From contig NZ_JAVXZZ010000001.1 of assembly GCF_032337135.1 (NCBI RefSeq), positions 558,001 to 622,000 on the forward strand: a stretch of DNA of 64,000 bases, written 5' to 3'. Position 1 is the stretch's first letter. Every line of letters starts with the position of its first letter. The notes under the pieces are model-generated. The model had not been told where the DNA came from, did not search any database, and saw only the letters and a list, made by a program, of their open reading frames with translations. Source of the DNA: Allorhodoferax sp032337135. Its GTDB lineage: Bacteria > Pseudomonadota > Gammaproteobacteria > Burkholderiales > Burkholderiaceae_C. Of the stretch, positions 7,748 to 18,551 are shown piece after piece. A program made the translations under genes and the position numbers.

Positions 7748-8793
7748 GCCGCCAGCTCCTGTACGGCCTGCTCGACCAGCGCCGGGGCCAGCAGCCAGCC
7801 ATGGCGGTACAGGCCGTTGATGCGCGTGCAGCCGGCCTCCGTACGCAGCAGCGGCAGGTTGTCGGGCAAGGCCGGGCGCAGGTTGGACTCGGAATGCACC
7901 ACGCGCGCCTCCACCAGGCCGGGCAATGCACTGTGGGCGGCGCTGAGCAGTTCCAGCGTGGTGCGCAGGGACACGGGGGAGCGGTCTTCGCTCTCGATCT
8001 CGCTGGCGCCGACGACAAAGTAGTGGTCGGGGCGTGGCACGACGTAGACGCTGTGGCGCGGGTGCATCAGGCGCAGGGGGCGGCGCAGGTCGACATCGGG
8101 CGCGTGCAGCAGGAAGACCTCGCCGCGCACACCACGCACGGGCAGTTGGGGCCGAGCACCGACGCCGCGCACATCGAACACATGGTCAAGGCGCATGGAC
8201 TCCACCCCGCCGTGCATGCGCACGGCTAGCACTCCCGCATCGGCCTGCTCCACGGCGTGCCCCCAATGCCAGCGCACGCCTTGGCGTTCGCCTTGTGCGT
8301 ACAGACCGAGCAGAGTGTTGTGCACTTCGATGTAGCCCTCGCACGGCAGCAGCCAGGCCAGCGCAGGGCCTTGGACGGAAGGCTCCAGCGCGCGCAGTGC
8401 CTCCGGCGTCAGGGCCTGCGGTTGGTGCTGCGCATCGGCCTTGGCTTCCAGCAAACCCACCACCCGCTGCGCCGCCCCCGCGTCGGCGCGGTGCGCCACC
8501 AGCAGGCTGCCGTCAACGTGGCAGATCTCGCCCAATCCGAGGGCACGCGTGATCTCCGGCCAGAGTGCGCAGGAGCGCAGGCCCAGGCGAAACACGTCCT
8601 CATTGCCGCGGTCCAACTCGGCCACGGGGCTGAGCATGCCCGCCGCCGACCAGGCCGCGCCCTCGGTGCCCGAGGTCTCGCGCGGGCCGGGGCCGGTGGC
8701 GCTGTCGAAGACCTCCACACGGTGCCCTGCGCTGCTGAGCTGCACGGCCAGCAAGCGTCCCAGCAGGCCTGCGCCTGCAATGCCAATGTGCAT
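7744..8793 (-). CDS. thiO: FAD-dependent glycine oxidase ThiO
   Basis: Protein of 349 residues starting at ATG 8793 (MHIGIAGAGLLGRLLA, the FAD-binding GxGxxG). It oxidises glycine to dehydroglycine, the aerobic alternative to ThiH for thiazole formation. EGAAWSAAGMLSPVAELD is the DadA-type substrate/FAD segment, and YVVPRPDHYFVVGASE and the C-terminal GLYRHGWLLAPALVE are typical of D-amino-acid-oxidase-like enzymes. The gene follows thiC by 14 bp and overlaps thiS by 4 bp. An open frame continues upstream into thiC, but that part is an out-of-frame shadow. Confidence 0.93.
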   Translation of the reverse strand: MHIGIAGAGLLGRLLAVQLSSAGHRVEVFDSATGPGPRETSGTEGAAWSAAGMLSPVAELDRGNEDVFRLGLRSCALWPEITRALGLGEICHVDGSLLVAHRADAGAAQRVVGLLEAKADAQHQPQALTPEALRALEPSVQGPALAWLLPCEGYIEVHNTLLGLYAQGERQGVRWHWGHAVEQADAGVLAVRMHGGVESMRLDHVFDVRGVGARPQLPVRGVRGEVFLLHAPDVDLRRPLRLMHPRHSVYVVPRPDHYFVVGASEIESEDRSPVSLRTTLELLSAAHSALPGLVEARVVHSESNLRPALPDNLPLLRTEAGCTRINGLYRHGWLLAPALVEQAVQELAA

Positions 8794-8807
8794 GATCGAC
8801 TCCCGAC

Positions 8808-10682
<1,875 letters not shown>

Positions 10683-10779
10683 TGGCGTGTTTCCTCAGGT
10701 TAAGACCCGAAGAAAGAAACGGCACCAGCCCCCGAAAACTTGGAATGAGCGCACCCGCACGGCACGAGGCCTGGGGCGC

Positions 10780-10868
10780 TGCTCTGCACTTCTTACGCTG
10801 GTATGAACCAGATCAAGTTCACGGGTTTGGAATCCATCTCAGCGCAACCACTGCGCACCCCGGGCGGG
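10780..10868 (-). promoter_or_regulatory. TPP riboswitch (THI element)
   Basis: On the minus strand the conserved THI-box pieces appear in order: GGGGTGC, CTGAGAT (10836-10842), ACCCGTGAACTTGATCTGG, TTCATACCAGCGTAAGAAGTG. These form the pyrimidine- and pyrophosphate-sensor helices of the TPP aptamer. It lies upstream of thiC and should lower expression of the whole thiamin operon when TPP is abundant, probably by hiding the thiC ribosome site; I see no clear terminator between it and thiC. Confidence 0.95.
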
Positions 10869-10907
10869 GCGAAGTGTACGACAAAGCGGAACAGTGGCCG
10901 CAAACGC

Positions 10908-12200
10908 CTAGGCGGTGTCCGTGCCGGACGCAGGCATCTGGCTTTGCACGACGTGGGCGAAATAGTGGCGGTCGCCCAGCAGGATGTGCTTGGCGATCAG
11001 GTCCTGGGCCAGGAACTCGAACACGGCCCCGGAATCGACTTTCTGCTGACGGAAGTTGTCGGCCAGTTCCTGCGCCTTGCGCACCAGCTGGCGGTGGTGC
11101 TGCTGGTGGATGGCCGTACCGGGCCAGCCACTGCGCTCCAGGATAGCTTCCTCACGCGCAAAGTGGGCCTGCACTTCCTGCACCACGAAGTCCACCTTCC
11201 CGCACAGCTCGGCATGCGGCTTGGCAAACGCCATGGCATTGAGCAGGTCGTCGGCATGGGCAAACAGGGTGATGTGGTCCTTGTCGATCTGGTCAATGCC
11301 GCAGGCATAGGAGGGGTGCCATTCCAGCCGGAGCACCTGGGGTTCGCTCGGCGCCTCCGACGCCGACAGTCCTGCCGGCTCCGTCATGTCGCTGTCGTAC
11401 TGCACCTGATTGCGTCCGCGCTCCTTGGCCTGGTAGAGCATCGCATCGGCACGCTCCAGGCACTGCCCCCACGTTTCACCCGCGTGGTACTGGGCCACGC
11501 CGATGCTCACCGTCACGGTACCTGCAGGTTCCACCGGGGCAGCACACACGGTACTGCGCAGGCGTTCGGCCAGCACGACAGCGGTACTCAACGGCGTATC
11601 GGGACACACCACGACGAACTCCTCGCCACCGTAGCGGCACAGTGAGTCCGAACTGCGCAGTGTCAGGCCCAGACGCTGGGCCACGGCCTTGAGCACGCCG
11701 TCACCCGCCGCATGCCCCAGGCTGTCGTTGACTGCCTTGAACTTGTCGATGTCGATGATGAGCAAGCTCAGCAAGTGACCGTGACGGCGCACGCGGTCGG
11801 TCTCGTTGGCCATCAGCTCCTCGAAGTAATGGCGGTTCCAGACACCGGTCAATCGGTCGATGCTGGCCACCTTTTCGGTGGCTTTGAGGACGTCGGCGAG
11901 CTTGCGCTTGTCCTGCCGCAAGCTTTCCACGTCACGTGGCAGCCCGTAGAAAGGGTCCCTGAACGCCGCATACGACGCCAGGCGCACGCCGACCGTTGCA
12001 AAGGCAATGATCAGGAAGCTGCCCAGCGCATCGGCCAGGGCCGGCCCGACACCGATCGCGGGCAGCAGCACGCCATGGAACCAGTCATGGAAACCGTACA
12101 CGATCACGCTGGCCGCCAGCCCCACCACCAGCGTCACCGCACTGTTGCGCCGCAGCAGCTGCCGCAGTGTCTTGCGGTAGGAGTTGTCAGAGGTTTCCAT
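10908..12200 (-). CDS. diguanylate cyclase with C-terminal bacteriohemerythrin domain
   Basis: Membrane protein of 430 residues. Two hydrophobic segments lie at about 18-40 and 45-70, a GGDEF domain covers about 105-265 with an intact RYGGEEF active site, and a bacteriohemerythrin domain covers about 295-425. The di-iron ligands are visible as IDKDHITLF, HFAREEAIL, IHQQHHRQL and the terminal H...GDRHYFAHV. It should make cyclic-di-GMP, with the hemerythrin di-iron site as the likely input, probably oxygen or redox state. DGC-hemerythrin fusions are known in other proteobacteria. It follows aceK on the same strand after 60 bp and may be part of the same unit. No inhibitory RxxD site is obvious five residues before GGEEF. 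Confidence 0.93.
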   Translation of the reverse strand: METSDNSYRKTLRQLLRRNSAVTLVVGLAASVIVYGFHDWFHGVLLPAIGVGPALADALGSFLIIAFATVGVRLASYAAFRDPFYGLPRDVESLRQDKRKLADVLKATEKVASIDRLTGVWNRHYFEELMANETDRVRRHGHLLSLLIIDIDKFKAVNDSLGHAAGDGVLKAVAQRLGLTLRSSDSLCRYGGEEFVVVCPDTPLSTAVVLAERLRSTVCAAPVEPAGTVTVSIGVAQYHAGETWGQCLERADAMLYQAKERGRNQVQYDSDMTEPAGLSASEAPSEPQVLRLEWHPSYACGIDQIDKDHITLFAHADDLLNAMAFAKPHAELCGKVDFVVQEVQAHFAREEAILERSGWPGTAIHQQHHRQLVRKAQELADNFRQQKVDSGAVFEFLAQDLIAKHILLGDRHYFAHVVQSQMPASGTDTA

Positions 12201-12260
12201 CGGTCTTCGCGTATTGCATCAACGTCTGTCGGGCGAACGCCCACGCACCACCTTGCACAG

Positions 12261-14138
12261 TCAGTTTCTTCCGGGCACGCGGCCGGAAGGCCCATTCTGC
12301 CGGAAACGCTTGTCTTTTTCATACGGAAAGACATCATGCACATGCCCCGCCTGGATACGCTCCTTGTGGCTCTGCCAGAACTCCACATCGAGCAGGTCGG
12401 CATGGTGCTTCATGAATACCTCGCGCACCGCCGGATTGCCCAGCAGGAACGGTGCGAAGGTTTCGGGGAACACGTCGTTCTTGGCCACCGAGTACCAGAC
12501 CTCGCCCGACATCTCGTCCTCCTCGTTGCGCGGGGGCGGCACGCGGCGGAAGTTGCAGTCGGTGATGTATTCGATCTCGTCGTAGTCGTAGAACACCACC
12601 TTGCTGCCACGCGTAACGCCGAAGTTCTTCCACAGCATGTCGCCGGGAAAGATATTGGCAGCCACCAGGTCCTTGATGGCGTTGCCGTATTCGACCACCC
12701 CGCGCTGAATCTGTTCGCGCGCCCGTTGTGCCGCCGGGCTGGTGTCGGCGGGGTTGGCCCCTCCGGCATCGAAGGCCTCCTGCAGGTAGATGTTGAGCGG
12801 GATCATGCGTCGCTCGATGTAGACGTGCTTGAGCATGACCTCCTGCGTGCCATCACCGTCGAGGTCCGCAATTTCCATCTGGCTCGGGGCAAACTTCTGG
12901 ATTTCAGCGATCAGCTCGTCAGTGAAGCGCGCCCGCGGAAAAGCCACGTTGCTGTACTCCAGCGTGTCTGCCATGCGCCCGACACGGTCGTGCTGCTTCA
13001 CCAGCAGGTACTTGCCCTTGATCTGCTCCCGGGTGGTGTCCTTCTGCGGCGGGTAGTAGTCCTTGATGACCTTGAACACATAAGGGAAACTGGGCAGGTC
13101 GAACACCAGCATGACCATGCCCTTGATGCCGGGCGCAATGCGGAACTGGTCGGTGCTGTGGTGCAGGTGGTAGAGGAAGTCGCGGTAGAACAGCGTCTTG
13201 CCCTGCTTGGCCAGCCCCAGCGCGTTGTAGATCTCGTTGCGCGGCTTGCGCGGCATCATGCTGCGCAGGAACTGCACATAGGCACTGGGAATCTCCATGT
13301 CCACCATGAAGTAGGCGCGCGCGAACGAGAACAGCATCAGCAGGTCGTTCTCGTCGAACAGGGCGGCGTCGATGGCCAGACGCGTCGCGCCGGCTTCGAT
13401 CGGCCCACCCGCCACGGCAGCGCGGTGCAGCACCGGCAGGGCAAAGGGGAATTCGTTGAAGCCGTTGATGAGCTTGCCGATCACATAGCAGCCCTTGTTG
13501 CGGAAAAACAGGCCGGAAAGCACCTGAATCTGGAAGTTCGCACGCAGCGTGGCATCGCCCAGCTTCGCGCTCATGGTCTCGGCGACCCAGGTGCAATCGC
13601 GCTCCAGGTCTTCGAACGGAACACGCAGGTCAAAGTCCTGCATCATCTGCACCACGGTGGCCACCATGCTCTCGCGCGTGGGGTAGTAGGAGCGGTAGGT
13701 GCTCTTGCTGCTTCGGTCGTCGTTCTCGATGTACTCGGTGCTGACGGCCGGGCGCACAAAGATGAAATCGTTCTGGAAGTAGGCGCGGTGCAGGATCTTG
13801 GTGGTGACCGAGTTGAAGAAGGTCTCGGCCAGCTCCGGCTGGTGGTGATCCACCGACAGGCCGATGTAGAGCAGCTTGACCTGCTGCCATACCTCGGCGG
13901 GCTGCTCGCCGGCCTTGAACTCGCGCTCCAGGCGCGTCGAGCACTCCTTGACTCGCAGGTCATAGAACTCGATACGCTCACGCTGGGCGCGCTGCTGGCC
14001 GCGCCAGTCGCAGACCTCGAAGCGGTGCTTGGCCCGGGCCGACTCGGTGCGGAACAGCTGGTAGTGGCGGTTGAAGCCGTCCATCATGGCCTTGGCAATG
14101 TCATAGGCCACGGTAGAGTCAATGCGGATCGGGAACAT
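12261..14138 (-). CDS. aceK: isocitrate dehydrogenase kinase/phosphatase AceK
   Basis: Bifunctional enzyme of 625 residues, slightly longer than E. coli AceK. It phosphorylates isocitrate dehydrogenase to divert carbon into the glyoxylate bypass during growth on acetyl-CoA-yielding substrates. MFPIRIDSTVAYDIAKAMMDGF, the ATP-loop region APGIKGMVMLVFDLPS, GRMADTLEYSNVAF and FYDYDEIEYITDCNFRR are characteristic. The gene lies behind the carbonic anhydrase on the same strand, separated by repeat copy R3. The neighbouring leucine-degradation genes also feed acetyl-CoA, which makes the grouping metabolically sensible. Confidence 0.97.
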   Translation of the reverse strand: MFPIRIDSTVAYDIAKAMMDGFNRHYQLFRTESARAKHRFEVCDWRGQQRAQRERIEFYDLRVKECSTRLEREFKAGEQPAEVWQQVKLLYIGLSVDHHQPELAETFFNSVTTKILHRAYFQNDFIFVRPAVSTEYIENDDRSSKSTYRSYYPTRESMVATVVQMMQDFDLRVPFEDLERDCTWVAETMSAKLGDATLRANFQIQVLSGLFFRNKGCYVIGKLINGFNEFPFALPVLHRAAVAGGPIEAGATRLAIDAALFDENDLLMLFSFARAYFMVDMEIPSAYVQFLRSMMPRKPRNEIYNALGLAKQGKTLFYRDFLYHLHHSTDQFRIAPGIKGMVMLVFDLPSFPYVFKVIKDYYPPQKDTTREQIKGKYLLVKQHDRVGRMADTLEYSNVAFPRARFTDELIAEIQKFAPSQMEIADLDGDGTQEVMLKHVYIERRMIPLNIYLQEAFDAGGANPADTSPAAQRAREQIQRGVVEYGNAIKDLVAANIFPGDMLWKNFGVTRGSKVVFYDYDEIEYITDCNFRRVPPPRNEEDEMSGEVWYSVAKNDVFPETFAPFLLGNPAVREVFMKHHADLLDVEFWQSHKERIQAGHVHDVFPYEKDKRFRQNGPSGRVPGRN

Positions 14139-14150
14139 AAACCACTCGCT

Positions 14151-14208
14151 CCGAATTTAGTAGCTTCCTACACAGCAAATACGCCGCATGAAGCCAATTT
14201 TCCTTCAA
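14151..14208 (+). repeat. dispersed 65-bp element, copy R3 (degenerate)
   Basis: Plus-strand copy between can and aceK: AATTTAGTAGCTTCCTAC, then GCAAATACGCCGCATGAAGC, CAATTTTCCTTCAA. It is more diverged than R1 and R2, but the order of blocks (AGTAGCT, CCTAC, AAATA, GAAGCCAATTT) is kept. Confidence 0.6.
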
Positions 14209-14867
14209 GCCAGGCGTGGAACCAGGCGTACACCAGACACCGCTTCGCGGTATTTGACCTGCAGCTCGTCCATGCCGGCCACCGTGACATGCAGGTCCTG
14301 CAGCAGACCGTCCTGCAGGCCATAGACCCAGCCGTGCAGCGTCACATTCTGCCCACGTGCCCACGCGTCCTGCATCACCGTGCTGTGGGCCACATTGACC
14401 ACCTGCTCGATGACATTGAGCTCACACAGGGCATTGGCGCGGCCATGCGCGGGCAGCAGGTCCAGGATTTCCCGGTGGCGATCGGCCACGTCGCGGATGT
14501 GGCGCAGCCAGTTGTCGGCCAAGCCCACGCGCTTGCCCTCCAGCGCGGCGCGTACACCGGCGCAGCCGTAGTGGCCCACGACCATCACGTGCTCGACCTT
14601 GAGCAGGTCCACCGCGAACTGGATGGTCGACAGGGCATTGAGGTCCGAGTGCACCACCACGTTGGCCACGTTGCGGTGCACGAAGACCTCGCCGGGCTCC
14701 ATGCCGACGATTTCGTTGGCGGGAACGCGGCTGTCGGAGCAGCCAATCCACATGTACTTGGGTTGCTGCTGCTTGGTCAGCTTGGTGAAGAAGCCGGGGC
14801 GTTCGGCTTCCATGGCCTGGGCCCAGGCCCGGTTGGTGGCAAACAGTTCATCGAGGTTCTTGGTCAT
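14205..14867 (-). CDS. can: beta-class carbonic anhydrase
   Basis: Zinc enzyme of 220 residues interconverting CO2 and bicarbonate in the cytoplasm, supplying bicarbonate to carboxylases such as the acetyl-CoA carboxylase encoded in this window. Zinc ligands C43 (GCSDSRVPA, with the D45-R47 dyad), H99 and C102 (GHYGCAG) are all present. NVANVVVHSDLN is also typical. It sits between the LtaS-like gene (18 bp upstream) and aceK, all on the minus strand. Confidence 0.96.
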   Translation of the reverse strand: MTKNLDELFATNRAWAQAMEAERPGFFTKLTKQQQPKYMWIGCSDSRVPANEIVGMEPGEVFVHRNVANVVVHSDLNALSTIQFAVDLLKVEHVMVVGHYGCAGVRAALEGKRVGLADNWLRHIRDVADRHREILDLLPAHGRANALCELNVIEQVVNVAHSTVMQDAWARGQNVTLHGWVYGLQDGLLQDLHVTVAGMDELQVKYREAVSGVRLVPRLA

Positions 14868-14885
14868 ACGAAATCCAACGGCGGG

Positions 14886-16904
14886 TCATTTCTTGAGCGA
14901 AGCGCGTACCTGCCAGTCCAGCAAACCCAGGCGGGCGCGTTCGCGCTGGTCGTCCTGCGCATTGAACTGACAGGGCGCTTGCCCTGCGGCGGGCGGCGTG
15001 CAGACAAAGGAGGCTGGCTTGCCCAGCTGCCACATGCCTTGGGCATTGCGGGCCTCACCGGTGAAGAACACGGCGTTCGGCGCATTGAGCGGATCCGGCT
15101 GGTTGGCCAGTGGGGTCAGGAGGTTGCGGCCGGTCTGGATGTACGGACCCGTGATGCCCGCCAGGGGAAACAGGGTCGGGAACATGTCGCGGTGGCTGGC
15201 CGGTTGGTCAAGCTGGTTGCCGCAGCGCAGGCCTTCCCCCCAGATGACGAAGGGCACCTGGCGCTGCAGGTAGCGCCGCTCGGGCGTGGCATAGACACCG
15301 AAGGAGCGCACGTTGTGGTCGCCGCTGGCGGCAATGACGGTATTGGCGTGCAGGGGCCCCTTCTGCACTTCCTGGATGAAAGCGCCGAGCAGGTCGGAGG
15401 CGTAGTGAAAGGTATCGAGGTTCGGCACCAGGGTCTCGGACGTGGTTTCCCCCTTCCACAGCGCCATGTCGCGCGGCACACGCTGGTAGTCGGGCGGCAG
15501 ATCGTAGGGCGGGTGGTTGGTGGACGTGAGCACGAACACGAACAGCGGCTTGGCATCGGGCTTGTGCGCTGCCATGCGTTTGCTCAGGTACTTGAACACA
15601 TAGCTGTCCCACACCCCCCAGATGCCCAGGAAGGCGTCGGGGTAGTCCTGCTTCAGGTTGTTGGCATCGATGACTTCGTCAAAGCCCTGCACGGCCAATA
15701 CGCGGTTTAGGTCACGCCAGCCCGAGCGCGCCGAGGTCACAAACAGGGTGTGGTAGCCGGCATCGCGGGCAATTTTTGCGATCGACCAAGGAATCGGCTT
15801 GCGCCCGATCTCGCCGAGCGTCAACGGCGTGATCGGCGAGGAAAACAGGATGGCTTCGAGCGACGGGTGGGTGCCGGGTTGGGCCGAGTCGAAGTTGCGG
15901 AAGTGGCAGGCCTTGCTGGGGTCTTGCATGGTGGGTGCCAGGCGGCCCAGCACGTCGAACTTCGGGCCCTGGTACATCAGCGGCTCGGCGCTCCAGGACT
16001 CCATCAGGAAGAACAGCAGGTTCTTCTTCGCGCTACCTGCGGGCAAAGGTGCCGGTGTGCGCAACGCAGCCAGTACCTCACTCTCGCTGCCATGGGGCCA
16101 ACCCAACACCTCGGCCGCTTCCTGGGGGCTGTCAAAGCCCATGGCCTTGAGACCGGTCAGCGGGTCGGCAAAATTTTGCGATTGCCCCCGGCTATCCCAA
16201 GCGTACTTGAGCGCGATGATGCCATTGGGCACCATGTCGTTGAGGAATGGCGAGGCCGTCACGGTGAGGTGCTGGCGCTGCAGCGCCATCTCGCGGATGG
16301 TGCCCTTGCCGGCAAAGATGAGCGCAAAGAAAACCAGCACCAGCGCCAATGCACGGATGGCCCAGTGGTGGGTTTGCAGCAGCACGTCGGGCTGGATGCG
16401 CGCCAGCAGCCAACGGTGCAATGCCACGGTGGCCAGGCTCAACGCTGCGGCCAACAGCAGTGTCCAAATGACCGGAAAGTCGCGCCAGATGGTCTGCAGC
16501 ACGGCCGCGGTATCGTCTTCAACGATGCCGAACACCAGCGAATCGATGGGCGTCTTGTAGAAGCCGAAGTAATGCAGGTTGACCAGCGAGGCCATCACGA
16601 ACACGAAGGCCAGCACCTGCGCTATGCGGGTGTGCGCCCGCCCCGACACCCAGGGCAGCACCAGCAGCAGCAGGAACCCCGCAATCGCGCTGACCTTGAG
16701 GTCAAAGCGGGCACCCTGCACCAGGGCGGCGGCCACATCACCGGAGGCGGCCTGGTACCCTGCGGGCCAGAAATAGGCCAACTGCCCCCATCGGATGAGG
16801 GACAGCGCCACGACCAGGGGAATAGCCAGTACCCAGGCCCGCAACAGGCCGCGCAGCACGGCGTTGAAGATTCTCGATGCGTTTCTGGGTACGGCGTGCA
16901 GCAT
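14886..16904 (-). CDS. LtaS/MdoB-like sulfatase-fold phosphoglycerol transferase
   Basis: Membrane protein of 672 residues. Five hydrophobic segments occupy about the first 210 residues, followed by a large extracytoplasmic sulfatase-fold domain. FFLMESWSAEP holds the metal-binding Glu and is near the nucleophile region. SSPITPLTLGEIG, FVTSARSGWRDLN, VLTSTNHPPYDLP and AASGDHNVRSFGV match the alkaline-phosphatase-superfamily metal ligands. Gram-negative members transfer phosphoglycerol or phosphoethanolamine to periplasmic glucans or lipids; the acceptor here is unknown. Its start codon overlaps the stop of isovaleryl-CoA dehydrogenase (TAATG), so it is translationally coupled to a catabolic gene, an unexpected pairing. 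Confidence 0.88.
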   Translation of the reverse strand: MLHAVPRNASRIFNAVLRGLLRAWVLAIPLVVALSLIRWGQLAYFWPAGYQAASGDVAAALVQGARFDLKVSAIAGFLLLLVLPWVSGRAHTRIAQVLAFVFVMASLVNLHYFGFYKTPIDSLVFGIVEDDTAAVLQTIWRDFPVIWTLLLAAALSLATVALHRWLLARIQPDVLLQTHHWAIRALALVLVFFALIFAGKGTIREMALQRQHLTVTASPFLNDMVPNGIIALKYAWDSRGQSQNFADPLTGLKAMGFDSPQEAAEVLGWPHGSESEVLAALRTPAPLPAGSAKKNLLFFLMESWSAEPLMYQGPKFDVLGRLAPTMQDPSKACHFRNFDSAQPGTHPSLEAILFSSPITPLTLGEIGRKPIPWSIAKIARDAGYHTLFVTSARSGWRDLNRVLAVQGFDEVIDANNLKQDYPDAFLGIWGVWDSYVFKYLSKRMAAHKPDAKPLFVFVLTSTNHPPYDLPPDYQRVPRDMALWKGETTSETLVPNLDTFHYASDLLGAFIQEVQKGPLHANTVIAASGDHNVRSFGVYATPERRYLQRQVPFVIWGEGLRCGNQLDQPASHRDMFPTLFPLAGITGPYIQTGRNLLTPLANQPDPLNAPNAVFFTGEARNAQGMWQLGKPASFVCTPPAAGQAPCQFNAQDDQRERARLGLLDWQVRASLKK

Positions 16905-18085
16905 TACATGGTTTCGGCGAACAACTCTCGACCGATGAGCATACGGCGAATTTCGCTCGTTCCCGCCCCGATTTCATAGAGTTTCGCGTCACGCCACAGA
17001 CGGCCCAGCGGGTATTCGTTGATGTAGCCGTTGCCACCATAGATCTGCACACCCTCCCCGGCCATCCAGGTCGCCTTCTCGGCGCACCACAGGATGACGG
17101 ACGCACAGTCCTTGCGCACCTGACGGACATGTTCGGTACCCAGCAGGTCGAGGTTCTTGGCCACGGTGTAGGCAAAGCTGCGCCCGGCCTGCAGCACGGT
17201 GTACATGTCGGCCACCTTGCCCTGGATCAGCTGGAACTCACCGATGCTCTGGCCGAACTGCTTGCGGTCGTGGATGTAGGGGATGACGTTGTCCATCACC
17301 GCTTGCATGATGCCCAGGGGACCGCCGGTGAGCACGGCACGCTCGTAGTCCAGGCCGCTCATCAGCACCTTGGCTCCATTGTTCAGGCCGCCCAGGATGT
17401 TTTCCGCCGGGACTTCCACGTTGTTGAACACCAGTTCACCGGTGTGGCTGCCGCGCATTCCCAGCTTGTCGAGCTTCTGGGCAATGGAAAAGCCCTTCAT
17501 CCCCTTCTCGATCAGGAACGCGGTGACGCCGCGCGCGCCCAGCTCGGGCTCGCTCTTGGCGTAGACCACCAGGGTATCGGCGTCGGGGCCGTTGGTGATC
17601 CACATCTTGGAGCCGTTGAGCAGGTAGTAACCGCCCTTGTCCTCGGCCTTGAGCTTCATGCTGATGACGTCCGAGCCCGCGCCCGGCTCACTCATGGCCA
17701 GCGCCCCCACGTGTTCCCCGGAGATCAGCTTGGGCAGGTACTTCTTGCGCTGGGCCTCGTTGCCGTTGCGCTTGATCTGGTTCACGCACAGGTTGGAGTG
17801 CGCGCCGTAGGACAGGCCGACCGACGCCGATGCGCGCGAGATTTCTTCCATGGCCACCATGTGGGCCAGGTAGCCCATGTTGGCACCACCGTACTCCTCG
17901 CCCACGGTAATGCCCAGCACACCCAGGTCGCCCATCTTGCGCCACAGATCCATGGGGAACTGGTCATTGCGGTCGATCTCGGCGGCACGCGGTGCGATTT
18001 CGGCCTGTGCAAATTCGTGCACGGCATCGCGCAGCGCGTCAATGTCTTCGCCGAGTTGGAAGTTGAGTCCGGGCAGGTTGCTCAT
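16904..18085 (-). CDS. liuA: isovaleryl-CoA dehydrogenase
   Basis: FAD-dependent acyl-CoA dehydrogenase of 393 residues, the normal IVD length. It oxidises isovaleryl-CoA to 3-methylcrotonyl-CoA in leucine breakdown and passes electrons to ETF. ALAMSEPGAGSDV and WITNGPDADTLVVYAKS are the FAD/substrate motifs, GLDYERAVLTGGPLGIMQ contains the IVD-type catalytic glutamate at about residue 250, and QIYGGNGYINEYPLGRLWRD closes the fold. ATG 18085 was chosen because the upstream extension is the shadow of the thioesterase. It lies in a liuR-thioesterase-liuA unit; the other liu genes (3-methylcrotonyl-CoA carboxylase, hydratase, lyase) are absent from this window. Confidence 0.95.
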   Translation of the reverse strand: MSNLPGLNFQLGEDIDALRDAVHEFAQAEIAPRAAEIDRNDQFPMDLWRKMGDLGVLGITVGEEYGGANMGYLAHMVAMEEISRASASVGLSYGAHSNLCVNQIKRNGNEAQRKKYLPKLISGEHVGALAMSEPGAGSDVISMKLKAEDKGGYYLLNGSKMWITNGPDADTLVVYAKSEPELGARGVTAFLIEKGMKGFSIAQKLDKLGMRGSHTGELVFNNVEVPAENILGGLNNGAKVLMSGLDYERAVLTGGPLGIMQAVMDNVIPYIHDRKQFGQSIGEFQLIQGKVADMYTVLQAGRSFAYTVAKNLDLLGTEHVRQVRKDCASVILWCAEKATWMAGEGVQIYGGNGYINEYPLGRLWRDAKLYEIGAGTSEIRRMLIGRELFAETM

Positions 18086-18113
18086 GGGGTCTCCTTGCTG
18101 TGGGTATGAACGG

Positions 18114-18551
18114 TCAATAGGTCTTGGGAACAGGCACCAGCGTCTGCTGCATGACGGCGCAGGGGCTGGTGGTGCCATCGGGGGCCACGTGCACCACCTC
18201 GGCGGTAGTGACGATGAGGCGGCGGCCAGCCTTGAGCACGCGGCCGGTGGCGCGCAGTTCACCGGCTTGGAAGGCCGCCAGGAAATTGATCTTGTATTCG
18301 GCCGTGGTCACTTCCATGCCTTCTGGGGCCACGGTCAGACCTGCATAGCCACCGGCAATGTCGGCCAGTGCGCCCATGGCACCGCCATGAAAACCGTCTT
18401 GCTGCTGGGACACCTTGTCCGAATAGGGCAAGGCCAGTTCCACCAGGCCGGGCTCCACGCGCAACAGGCGCGCATCCAAATGGCGCATCATGCCCTGGCG
18501 GTTCAGGCTGTCCTGGACCCGCTGCCACAGCGGTGTGGGGGCATGGGTCAT
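18114..18551 (-). CDS. PaaI-like hotdog-fold acyl-CoA thioesterase
   Basis: Protein of 145 residues with the PaaI-type hotdog domain. DGFHGGAMGALADIAGGYAGL is the HGG motif with the catalytic Asp/helix region, and EYKINFLAAFQAGELRATGRVLKAGRRLIVTTAEV forms the beta sheet. It hydrolyses acyl-CoA esters, possibly relieving accumulation of branched or aromatic acyl-CoA. ATG 18551 overlaps the liuR stop by four bases (ATGA), so it is coupled to liuR, and liuA follows 28 bp later. Confidence 0.9.
   Translation of the reverse strand: MTHAPTPLWQRVQDSLNRQGMMRHLDARLLRVEPGLVELALPYSDKVSQQQDGFHGGAMGALADIAGGYAGLTVAPEGMEVTTAEYKINFLAAFQAGELRATGRVLKAGRRLIVTTAEVVHVAPDGTTSPCAVMQQTLVPVPKTY

Noticed and set aside
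11712..15710. A 4-kb plus-strand open frame (1332 codons) antisense to the GGDEF, aceK, can and LtaS-like genes
   Set aside because: It lies opposite four clear protein families on the minus strand, is rich in His/Gly/Gln/Val as expected for the antisense of GC-rich genes, and has no domain of its own.
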